Below, one piece after another: positions 32,666 through 40,349 of a stretch of 64,000 nt of DNA. The notes under the pieces are model-generated. The model was not told the origin of the DNA and did not search any database. It was given only the letters and a program-made list of their open reading frames with translations. The position numbers and the translations under genes are program-made. Source of the stretch: DAOUCP01 sp034432155 (GTDB taxonomy: Bacteria; Chloroflexota; Anaerolineae; Epilineales; Epilineaceae). Numbering within the stretch: position 1 is the stretch's first letter; each line of letters opens with the position of its first letter. The stretch is from the NCBI GenBank assembly GCA_034432155.1, contig DAOUCP010000123.1, positions 1-64,000 of the forward strand. Reading direction: 5' to 3'.

Positions 32666-35272
32666 ATGGATCGCCCTTCGACGCTGGGTGGCTTTGAGCA
32701 GCGGACCGACTCTGGACCCGGCGGCCGACGCCGGGCATGGCGCCGCAGCGTGTTTTCCCTGGCCGTTGGCGTGTTGCTATGCGGTGCCCTCGTGCAGCTT
32801 CTCTTGCCTGGCATTGGCCACTGGTTGGCTGTCTGGGCAGACCAAGCGGGAGTGGGCTATCTCCCGCTGGCGCTGTCCAATGAGGAGCCCGTGGTCCCGG
32901 CCCAAGCAACCGCCACCATGCCGCGGCCCACTTCGACCAACACCCTACCGCCGCCGCTCCCCAGTCCGACGCTTGCCGCCGGGCAGCCGACGCCCTTTTG
33001 GCCACCGCCGACGGGGCCGGATGCGTTGGGCGAGTTGCTGACGGCCAATGGTCTGCGCCGTGCCGATCTGGGGTATCGCCCGCGCGGCGATTGGACGCGC
33101 TACCCGCTTCTGGAGCGGACGCCCTACCTTCTGCCGCTCTTCGCGCCCCTCTTCAGCGAGCCGCTGCGCAGCTACGACCTGGCGCGCACCCTGGGCACGG
33201 CCGCTGACCGTTTCTTGCGTCCCGATACCGTGAACACGGCGTACGTCTTCCGCGCGGTGTACTACCTCGGCTTTGACCGCAAAGTTGGCAACTTCCGCGA
33301 ATACGAAGCCAATACCGTGATGGAGCCGGCGGCCAACGATCCGTTGCGCGAGGCGATTCGCGATATCTACCAGTACGCCCGCGAAGATCTCGTCCATTAC
33401 ACCTTTGGGACCGCCCTGCCTGGTGAGGCCGAAGCGATCATGGATCGTGACTTGCCGGAGGTCCCGCTGCCGCTGCAGCAGGTGGTGGCCAGGGCGCTCC
33501 TGAACCAGCTGGAGGCCATCAAGTGGCGAGATCGCGGACTGCGACACGTGGACCCCAGCATCGCTCGCAAGCTGTTCCCGATCCGTGACCTGGGCGACAC
33601 CCAGGGCGATGGCACCATCTACTACCCGCAGATCGATGACGTGGCCAGCCAGCTAGATGCGGCCTCGTTCTACTACGGCGGTCTGCTTGGCTTCCAGACT
33701 GCCCAACAGGCGCGGCTGGCGCTTGGGACGCTGGCCGATCCCGACCGCTGTCCGCCCCGGATGGTGGACATCCCAACGCCCTTCGGTCGCGTGGTGATCG
33801 GCACGTGCGGCGCGGACACATACACCGACTATGACATCCTGCTGTCCGTGGAGCCAGGCGGCGCGGATACCCACCGCGACAATGCCGGCGGCACGGCCGC
33901 CCTCGAGATTCCGGTGGCCATTGCCGTCGACGTGTCGGGCAATGACATCTATGACTGCTGGACCGCCAAGTCGGGCGTCTGTCAGGGCGCCGGCGTGCTG
34001 GGCCACGGCGTACTCATGGATGGGAGTGGCGACGACACGTACTACGTCGCGCACCACGGGCAGGGGGCTTCCCTCTTGGGCCTGGGCGCTCTTCTGGATG
34101 TCGAGGGCAACGATCGGTACGAGGCCCGCTGGGTTGCCCAGGGAGCGTCTTTCTTCGGGGTTGCCAACCTCCTGGACGCTGCTGGCAATGACAGCTACCG
34201 CCTGCTTTGGGATGGGCAGGGCTACGGTGGCGTGGGCGGCGGCGTCGGTGTGCTGGCCGACCGCAGTGGCGACGACTCTTACTTCGCCGAGCCCGATACG
34301 CGCCAGACACCGGACTTCCCGTACCGCAACTACGGCGGCAACGGTCAGCCGAACGCCAACATCTCCTTTGCCCAGGGCGCCTCGGCCGGTCGGCGCGGCG
34401 ACATCAGTGACGGTCACTCCTGGCCCGGTGGCCTGGGGGCTCTGGTCGACGTCGAAGGCGACGATCGCTACCAGGCCGGGGCCTTCGCCCAGGGCTACGG
34501 ATACTGGTACGGAGTAGGGGTCATGTACGACGGTGCCGGCAACGACCGTTACCGCAGCGTCTATTACAGCCTGGCCTCGGGCGCTCACTACTCCGTGAGT
34601 GCCATCGTCGACGAAGCTGGCGACGACAGCTACATGCAGGAGCAGACGATCCCGCAGTCGACGGCCGGCGCCGGGGTGGCGTTCGCCTGGGACTTCGTGA
34701 ATGCTCTGATCTTTGATCGCTATGGCAACGACTGGTACGAGTCACGGGTCAACTGCCTGGGACGGGCTACGCAGAAGGGCAATGCGTTCCTGATCGACGG
34801 CGCCGGCGACGACACCTACGTGGCCGGTCCCGGTGGCAGCTGTGTGGGCTCCGCCGACTACAACGACTACTACGTGTTCGATCCCTACCGCACCTACGTG
34901 CGCGGTTTCGAGAGTAGTCACTTCGGATTGCTTTTGGATCTCGGGGGCCAGGATCGGTATCTGGAGAAGGACTGGCTGACGATGCAGCTACGCCCGCATC
35001 CGTGGGCCGCCGAGGGCAAGGCCTGGAACAACCCGGAGCCCGACGTCCTCACGGCGCGTGGCGGCACGAATCGTGAGGAGTTCATCTGGGGTTTGGGCCT
35101 GGATCGTGCCGATGGGTTGGTGCCCGAGTTCAACCGCATCCCGCCAGTCTACGTGCCGACGCCACGGCCGACGGCCGGAATCCTCGAGCAGGCTCCGGCG
35201 CCAGGCGATCTAGTGTTCCCCGATCGCGAGCCGCTCGTGCCGGTGGCACCAAAGAAGTCAGGCAGCGAGTAG
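32666..35272 (+). CDS. Exported protein with Gly-Asp-Asp-x-Tyr solenoid-like repeats
   Basis: An 868-residue protein of no family I can name. It has a signal anchor (about residues 28-52), then GVGYLPLALSN and a Thr/Pro linker, then a helical region (residues ~110-330) with LLERTPYLLPLFAPL and LNQLEAIKWRDRG. From about residue 420 to 765 there are about eleven repeats of roughly 25-35 residues built as G-(V/A)-L-L-D-x-x-G-(D/N)-D-x-Y, such as GHGVLMDGSGDDTYYVAHHG, GALLDVEGNDRYEARW and GVGVMYDGAGNDRYRSVYY. Aspartates at fixed turns suggest a calcium-binding beta-solenoid. The end is a Pro-rich tail. A GGAGGAGG site precedes the ATG. Confidence 0.7.
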   Translation: MDRPSTLGGFEQRTDSGPGGRRRAWRRSVFSLAVGVLLCGALVQLLLPGIGHWLAVWADQAGVGYLPLALSNEEPVVPAQATATMPRPTSTNTLPPPLPSPTLAAGQPTPFWPPPTGPDALGELLTANGLRRADLGYRPRGDWTRYPLLERTPYLLPLFAPLFSEPLRSYDLARTLGTAADRFLRPDTVNTAYVFRAVYYLGFDRKVGNFREYEANTVMEPAANDPLREAIRDIYQYAREDLVHYTFGTALPGEAEAIMDRDLPEVPLPLQQVVARALLNQLEAIKWRDRGLRHVDPSIARKLFPIRDLGDTQGDGTIYYPQIDDVASQLDAASFYYGGLLGFQTAQQARLALGTLADPDRCPPRMVDIPTPFGRVVIGTCGADTYTDYDILLSVEPGGADTHRDNAGGTAALEIPVAIAVDVSGNDIYDCWTAKSGVCQGAGVLGHGVLMDGSGDDTYYVAHHGQGASLLGLGALLDVEGNDRYEARWVAQGASFFGVANLLDAAGNDSYRLLWDGQGYGGVGGGVGVLADRSGDDSYFAEPDTRQTPDFPYRNYGGNGQPNANISFAQGASAGRRGDISDGHSWPGGLGALVDVEGDDRYQAGAFAQGYGYWYGVGVMYDGAGNDRYRSVYYSLASGAHYSVSAIVDEAGDDSYMQEQTIPQSTAGAGVAFAWDFVNALIFDRYGNDWYESRVNCLGRATQKGNAFLIDGAGDDTYVAGPGGSCVGSADYNDYYVFDPYRTYVRGFESSHFGLLLDLGGQDRYLEKDWLTMQLRPHPWAAEGKAWNNPEPDVLTARGGTNREEFIWGLGLDRADGLVPEFNRIPPVYVPTPRPTAGILEQAPAPGDLVFPDREPLVPVAPKKSGSE

Positions 35273-35419
35273 GGGCGCTGCCCGCTGGGACGCCGGGGTG
35301 CGGGCACGCGAGGGTCGGTCGTCTCGCTGGCGCAGCTTCCGCAAGGAGGGCGCGAGCTTTGGCCGCAGGCGAGTGGGCCTCTGCGCGGGCTTGCGCGCCG
35401 GCGCGGCAGCGGCGAAAGG

Positions 35420-36751
35420 CTATCCGCTGGATCGCCACAGCGTCTGGCTGCGCTCCGGGCCAACGCTGACCAGCCAGATGGGTATGCCGACATAGTCCTC
35501 GATGCGCTCGAGGTAGGCGCGCGCCGCTGCCGGGAGATCCCCATAGCGGCCTGCCGCAGCCACGCGCGCATCGAAGCCGGCAAGCGTTTCGTACACCGGC
35601 TCGACGGCGGCGAGCTCGGCGGCGCTGGCGGGGAAGCGCGTCGTCGTCTGGCTGCCCAGCCGGTAGGCGACGCAGAGCCGCAACTCGTCCAGGCCGGCCA
35701 GCACGTCCAGCAACGTTACGGCAAGACGCGTGGCACCACTCGTTTGCGCTGCATACCGCACGGCCACCAGATCCAGCCAGCCACAGCGCCGCGGTCGGCC
35801 GGTCGTGGTGCCGTATTCGTGGCCGCGCTCGCGGATCCGCTCGCCGGTGGCGTCGGCGAGTTCGGTAGGGAACGGGCCGCCGCCCACGCGCGACGTGTAC
35901 GCCTTCACGACGCCGACGATCTCGCCGGCGGTGCGCGGCGGCACGCCGGCACCCGCGGCGATGCCCAGGGCTGAGGCGTTGCTCGAGGTCACGTAGGGGT
36001 AGGTGCCGTGGTCGACATCCAGCAGGAAGCCGTTGGCGCCTTCGAAGAGCAGGCGCCGACCCTCGGCGATTGCCTGACGAAGTAGCGCACCGGTATCGGT
36101 CACCAGGGGGCTCAGGCGATCCGCCTGCGCGGCGCACCAGTTCGCGATGTCGGCGACTGCAAATGGCTCGTAGCTCATTCCGGCAACCGCTGCCACGGCC
36201 GCCAGCGTCGCATTCTTGAGGGTGAGAAGGTAAGGCAGTCGCGCTGCCAACTCGTGCGGTCGAACCAGGTCCGCCACTCGGATGGCGGTCGTTCGAGTTG
36301 CCTTGTCGGCGTAGCAAGGACCGATGCCGCGGCCGGTGGTGCCAATCGCCTGGCGAGCGCCGGCGCCGGCGGCGGAGGCTGCCTCGAGCAATCGATCGGC
36401 GGTCTTGTGGTAGGGCATGACGACGTGAGCCCGGTCGGAGAGGCGCAGGCGATCCTCGACCGGGATGCCGCGATGCGTTAGCTCCTCGATCTCCGCGATG
36501 AGCACCTCGGGATCGACGACCACACCGTTGCCCAAGACGGCCATCTTGCGCGGCTGCAGGATCCCGCAGGGCACGAGGTGGAGGGCGTACTTCTCGCCGG
36601 CCACGACCACGCTATGACCGGCGTTCGCCCCCCCGTTGAAGCGGACGGTGACGTCGAAGTGGCCAGCCAGGAGGTCGACAACCTTGCCCTTGCCCTCGTC
36701 GCCCCACTGCAGGCCTACTACGGCGGTATGATCGCTCAGCTCGTCCACCAC
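35420..36751 (-). CDS. purA: Adenylosuccinate synthetase
   Basis: A 443-residue enzyme that joins IMP and aspartate with GTP, the first step from IMP to AMP. The N-terminus has VVGLQWGDEGKGKVVDLL (P-loop with catalytic Asp) and FNGGANAGHSVVV with the catalytic His. The IMP loop GTTGRGIGPCYADK, VTSSNASALG-type, and the aspartate-binding VGGGPFPTEL follow. Length fits the family. The start is a GTG (36751 or 36748) after an AGGAGG site; the longer open frame upstream lacks conservation. It is probably transcribed alone from the TATAAT box near 37000. Confidence 0.95.
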   Translation of the reverse strand: MVDELSDHTAVVGLQWGDEGKGKVVDLLAGHFDVTVRFNGGANAGHSVVVAGEKYALHLVPCGILQPRKMAVLGNGVVVDPEVLIAEIEELTHRGIPVEDRLRLSDRAHVVMPYHKTADRLLEAASAAGAGARQAIGTTGRGIGPCYADKATRTTAIRVADLVRPHELAARLPYLLTLKNATLAAVAAVAGMSYEPFAVADIANWCAAQADRLSPLVTDTGALLRQAIAEGRRLLFEGANGFLLDVDHGTYPYVTSSNASALGIAAGAGVPPRTAGEIVGVVKAYTSRVGGGPFPTELADATGERIRERGHEYGTTTGRPRRCGWLDLVAVRYAAQTSGATRLAVTLLDVLAGLDELRLCVAYRLGSQTTTRFPASAAELAAVEPVYETLAGFDARVAAAGRYGDLPAAARAYLERIEDYVGIPIWLVSVGPERSQTLWRSSG

Positions 36752-36997
36752 CGTGACCCTCCTCGGCCGCTCGATAGCCGACCTCAGCCTAGCCGGCTCT
36801 CGGCTACCACCCCGGCATTCGCGAGGCCGGCGCGTCGCGATCGACACGACCTCCTCGGCTCAAGCTCCTCGTAATGAGCGGACACCTTTGTCCGTTGCAC
36901 ATGGCAAGCCGGGAGACTCGGCGCTGGGCTCCGCTGCCATCTCAGCGACGCGTGGATGGCGCAACGACCAGGGTGTGCCGGCGATCCCGGTGGGGCC

Positions 36998-37003
36998 ATT
37001 ATA
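36998..37003 (-). promoter_or_regulatory. Consensus -10 box upstream of purA
   Basis: TATAAT on the minus strand is a perfect -10 hexamer. No -35 is seen at the 17-base position. It predicts a purA leader of about 240 bases. Confidence 0.4.
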
Positions 37004-37056
37004 GCCGGGAGGCAACGGGTCGCGGACCACACTCTCGCGTCGAGCCGGTCTCGCCC

Positions 37057-37085
37057 TTGACCTTGGGTTACTTCTATATTAAGAT
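37057..37085 (+). promoter_or_regulatory. Possible promoter of the BsuPI-domain gene
   Basis: TTGACC (-35, 5 of 6) is followed after 17 bases by TAAGAT (-10, 4 of 6). A TATATT at 37075 gives a worse spacing. The surrounding 40 bases are unusually AT-rich for this genome. Confidence 0.45.
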
Positions 37086-37168
37086 AGGGTGGCGGGTGAG
37101 GATGGCCCTCGCACCATGGCAGACACATGGGTCGGGAGTGGCTATCCAGTGCGCCAAAGGAGGCGACG

Positions 37169-39244
37169 ATGCGAAGTCGAGGTGCTCTTGCCGTAGTGCT
37201 GCTGCTGCTGGTCATCGTGGGGCTGCAACTGGGAACCGGCGATCCCGGCAAGGCCCAGGTCGTCGTACCACTGGGGCAACTGTCTGCCGTGCTAAGCGTC
37301 GATCAGGTCCGGGTGGCGCCGGCGACGCCCGTACTGTTGCGGCTGGAACTTGTGAACGGCGGGCAGGTGCCGCTGACCATCCATCTGGCGTGTGAGCCAC
37401 CGCATGACTTCCGGCTACTGGACGACGCGGGCAGGTTGGTGTGGCAGTTTCAGCCAACGTGTGACCCTGGTGTACGGCGCGATGTGACGCTGGCCGTCGG
37501 CCAAGCGCTGATGTGGCATGCCACCTGGCCGGGCGTTGACGGGCAGGGGCGTCCGGTGCTCGGCGGACGGTACTTTCTGTACGGCCGGGTGATGACCAGC
37601 CCTGACCTGGTGCAGGCTGGGCCGTTACCGATCGAGGTGACCGGACCAACGGCGACGCCGGGCGCGGTGGACGCGACGGCCACCGCAACCCTACCGACGC
37701 AAGTACCCACCGCGACGGGCGGTCCGGGGACGGTGGAGCCCACGGCGACAGGTGGGCCGGGGACGGTGGAGCCCACGGCGACGGTCGAACCGACGGTGGA
37801 GCCGCCGGAAAGCGGCGCGCCCTTCCCTGTGGCCGAGCAGCCAGAGCGCGAGTCGCGGCCGGACGTCGCCGGGTCCACCGATCGGTCCAGTTGTCAGCAT
37901 CTCATTGTGTGGTGGGAGGATGGCACGCGGGCGGTCCGGGGGCGCTTCAGCGGACCCGACGGCATGGGCGAGCCATTCCTAATCGCCGAGCGCGGGACGG
38001 CCGGCGGTCCCGCCCGCGTGGCCTACCATCCGCTCCTGCTCCAATGGCTCGTGGTCTGGCCGCGGCCGCCGGAGAGTAGCGTCGGCGGTCTGCTCGGTCG
38101 CTATGTGCTCTGTGGCGGCGTCCATGGCCATCCCTTTGACATCGCGCCCGGCACCGCCTACGCAGAGCAGCCTGCCGTAGCAGCGGATGCAACCGGCTAC
38201 GTGGTGGTGTGGCGCCAGGCCCGAGTGCCTGGCCCCTACGAGGTCGCAGGCACGGCCGTCGGTGAGGCAGCTTCGATGGCGCCCATCACGGTGATCGGCA
38301 CCGGCAACGTCGCCGAGCCGGCACTGGCCTGTGATGGCGAGGCCTTGTGCCTGGTCGCCTGGACGGAGGCTGCAGGCAATGCCGATCACGTGGACGTGAC
38401 GGGGCGCATGTGGGCGCCGCGGCAAGGCACGCTGGGCACTCGGAGTCTGGCCATTGCCGCGACCTCACGCAACGAGCGCTATCCCTCAATCGCGTACAGC
38501 GGCGCCTTGTCCCTGCCCGCCTACCTGGTCAGTTGGACCGACGAGGGGGCGGCGCACACCGCGGTCAAGGTCCGGGGAGTCTATCCGCAGGCCAACGGTC
38601 CGCTCGATGCTTACCAGCCGGGCCCGCTCATCGGTGAGGTGGGCGCCGACGGCATGAATGGGCATCTGGCCGATGTTGCCGCGCAGGGCGGCGAGTTCGT
38701 GGTGGCTTGGGCCAGCGGCGCCGCCAGCCCCGAGGATGTGCTGGCGACGCGGGTGCGACTGGATGTGGCGAGCGGCCAACTGCTGGCGGCATGGCCCGTG
38801 GTGATCAGTGACAAGCACGAGCTGGAAGGCTATCCGGCCGTCGCGGACGCGGGACGGCCGACGGCGCTCGTGGTATGGCAGCTCGAGGCCGCGACGGGCT
38901 CGAACGTGTGGGGTCGCTACAGCACCGTGAGCGGCCTGTTGCCGATGCGGGTGGTCCTCGTCGGTCGTCTCACGCACGTCGGGGCGGTGGTGCAAAGCGG
39001 GAACACCTTCGTAGTGCGCGTCAGCCGTGTCCTGGTGGGTCAGTTCCTATGCAGTGAGGCGGTGGTGAAGGTCGAGGAGCCCTCGCTCGCCGAAGCCGGC
39101 TTGCAGCCGGGCGACGAAGTGCTGGTCGCGGGCTACCAGACCCCTGGCGAGGGCGACTGCGTGCTGGTGGTGGGCAGCAGTGGCACCTATGTGCAGCGTT
39201 CCCGCGCGGCCGCAGTTCGCCTACCATATATCTTGCGGCAGTAA
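37169..39244 (+). CDS. Secreted protein with BsuPI-like domain and Leu-Pro tail
   Basis: A 691-residue exported protein. A signal peptide (LAVVLLLLVIVGLQL, residues 6-20) is followed by a BsuPI-type (intracellular proteinase inhibitor-like) beta domain at about residues 35-150: VLLRLELVNGGQVPLTIHLACEPP and WHATWPGVDGQGRPVLGGRYFLYG. A short Thr/Pro linker contains two 11-residue TATGGPGTVEP repeats. The rest looks like a beta-propeller of about six blades with Trp motifs such as LIVWWEDGTRA, YVVVWRQ, LVAWTE and ALVVWQLE. It ends VRLPYILRQ. An AAAGGAGG site fixes the start. Ligand unknown. Confidence 0.75.
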   Translation: MRSRGALAVVLLLLVIVGLQLGTGDPGKAQVVVPLGQLSAVLSVDQVRVAPATPVLLRLELVNGGQVPLTIHLACEPPHDFRLLDDAGRLVWQFQPTCDPGVRRDVTLAVGQALMWHATWPGVDGQGRPVLGGRYFLYGRVMTSPDLVQAGPLPIEVTGPTATPGAVDATATATLPTQVPTATGGPGTVEPTATGGPGTVEPTATVEPTVEPPESGAPFPVAEQPERESRPDVAGSTDRSSCQHLIVWWEDGTRAVRGRFSGPDGMGEPFLIAERGTAGGPARVAYHPLLLQWLVVWPRPPESSVGGLLGRYVLCGGVHGHPFDIAPGTAYAEQPAVAADATGYVVVWRQARVPGPYEVAGTAVGEAASMAPITVIGTGNVAEPALACDGEALCLVAWTEAAGNADHVDVTGRMWAPRQGTLGTRSLAIAATSRNERYPSIAYSGALSLPAYLVSWTDEGAAHTAVKVRGVYPQANGPLDAYQPGPLIGEVGADGMNGHLADVAAQGGEFVVAWASGAASPEDVLATRVRLDVASGQLLAAWPVVISDKHELEGYPAVADAGRPTALVVWQLEAATGSNVWGRYSTVSGLLPMRVVLVGRLTHVGAVVQSGNTFVVRVSRVLVGQFLCSEAVVKVEEPSLAEAGLQPGDEVLVAGYQTPGEGDCVLVVGSSGTYVQRSRAAAVRLPYILRQ

Positions 39245-39323
39245 GGTTCGTCCGAGTGCATCCATCCGCGGCCCAAGGGGTCCCGGTACGATGCAGCGGG
39301 ACCCCGAGCTGCCCTGCCCTGCG

Positions 39324-40331
39324 ATGCCGACGAACGTCACGCCTGAGTACAAGAACGCCGAGCAACGCTATCGGCAGGCCCAGACCGTCGAGGAGCAGCT
39401 TGAGGCGCTGCTCGAGATGCTGGCTACGCTGCCGAAGCACAAGGGCACCGAGAAGCTCCAGGCCGATATCCGGCGCAAGATCTCGACAGCGCGCCGCGAG
39501 ATGCAGCAGCGCCGGCGCGCCAGGGGCCACCGGCCGGCGCACATCATCGATCGCGCCGAGGGTGGGCAGACGGTGCTGGTGGGACCGCCGAACAGCGGCA
39601 AGTCGCTCCTCCTGGCGCGCCTGACGAATGCCAACCCCGAGGTCGCCGACTACCCGTTCTCGACACAGGTTCCGACGCCGGGCATGATGCCCTTCGAGAA
39701 TGTGCAGCTGCAGCTGGTCGACCTGCCACCGCTCGATCCGAGCGCCACCGAAGGCTGGGTCTACGAGGCCATCAAGCGCGCCGACTTGCTGCTCCTGGTG
39801 CTGGATGCTGCCAGCGACGACCTGCTTAGCCACTACGCAACCTGTGGCGAGCTGTTGCGTCGCCGGCGGCTGAGCCTGGTTGCGCCGGCCGATCGGCTGA
39901 CGACGGCGGCCTCCGGGGAGGAGGCTTGGTCGGCCGAGAGCAAGCCGGCTCTCCTGGTGGCCAACAAGATGGATCACCCGGCCGCCGAGGCCAACCTCGG
40001 TCTGCTCATGGAACTCGTCGGCGACGCCCTGCCGGTGGTTCGCGTGTCGGCCGCCACCGGCGCGGGCCTGGAGGTCTTACGGCGGGCCATCTTCGAGGGC
40101 CTACGTGTCGTTCGGGTGTACACCAAGGCGCCGGGTCGGCCGGGCGACCGCACCTCGCCGTTCATGCTTCCTAGGGGGGCGACGGTCTTGGATGCGGCGC
40201 GGAGCGTGCACCAGGAGTTCGCGCAGTCGCTCAAATACGCGCGCCTCTGGGGTCGGGAGCGGTTCGAGGGCCAGATGGTCGGCCGCGATCATGTGCTCGA
40301 GGATGAGGACATGGTCGAGTTTCACACCTGA
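39324..40331 (+). CDS. TGS-domain GTPase (OBG/DRG-like)
   Basis: A 335-residue TRAFAC GTPase. A helical N-terminus has MPTNVTPEYKNAEQRYRQA and LPKHKGTEKLQADIRRKIS. G1 is VGPPNSGKSLLL, G3 is VDLPPLD, and G4 is NKMD. The C-terminal TGS domain (about residues 265-335) includes RVYTKAPGRPGD and ARLWGRERFEGQMVGRDHVLEDEDMVEFHT-type ending. Such proteins bind ribosomes or RNA. The start at 39324 fits the family's usual MPTNxTPEY beginning; an earlier Met exists. It lies 18 bases before the ProRS-like gene, so the two are probably one operon. Confidence 0.85.
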   Translation: MPTNVTPEYKNAEQRYRQAQTVEEQLEALLEMLATLPKHKGTEKLQADIRRKISTARREMQQRRRARGHRPAHIIDRAEGGQTVLVGPPNSGKSLLLARLTNANPEVADYPFSTQVPTPGMMPFENVQLQLVDLPPLDPSATEGWVYEAIKRADLLLLVLDAASDDLLSHYATCGELLRRRRLSLVAPADRLTTAASGEEAWSAESKPALLVANKMDHPAAEANLGLLMELVGDALPVVRVSAATGAGLEVLRRAIFEGLRVVRVYTKAPGRPGDRTSPFMLPRGATVLDAARSVHQEFAQSLKYARLWGRERFEGQMVGRDHVLEDEDMVEFHT

Positions 40332-40349
40332 AAGGCGGAATCCGGCCCG

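Larger units (their letters stand above)
36752..37168. other. Divergent intergenic region
   Basis: About 415 bases between purA and the BsuPI-domain gene. It holds promoter-like elements on both strands (36998-37003 minus, 37057-37085 plus). The purA leader would be about 240 bases. I see no riboswitch motif that I can name, and no conserved coding frame. Confidence 0.45.

Noticed and set aside
36752..37168. Purine riboswitch in the purA leader
   Set aside because: No conserved aptamer sequence could be recognised in the gap.
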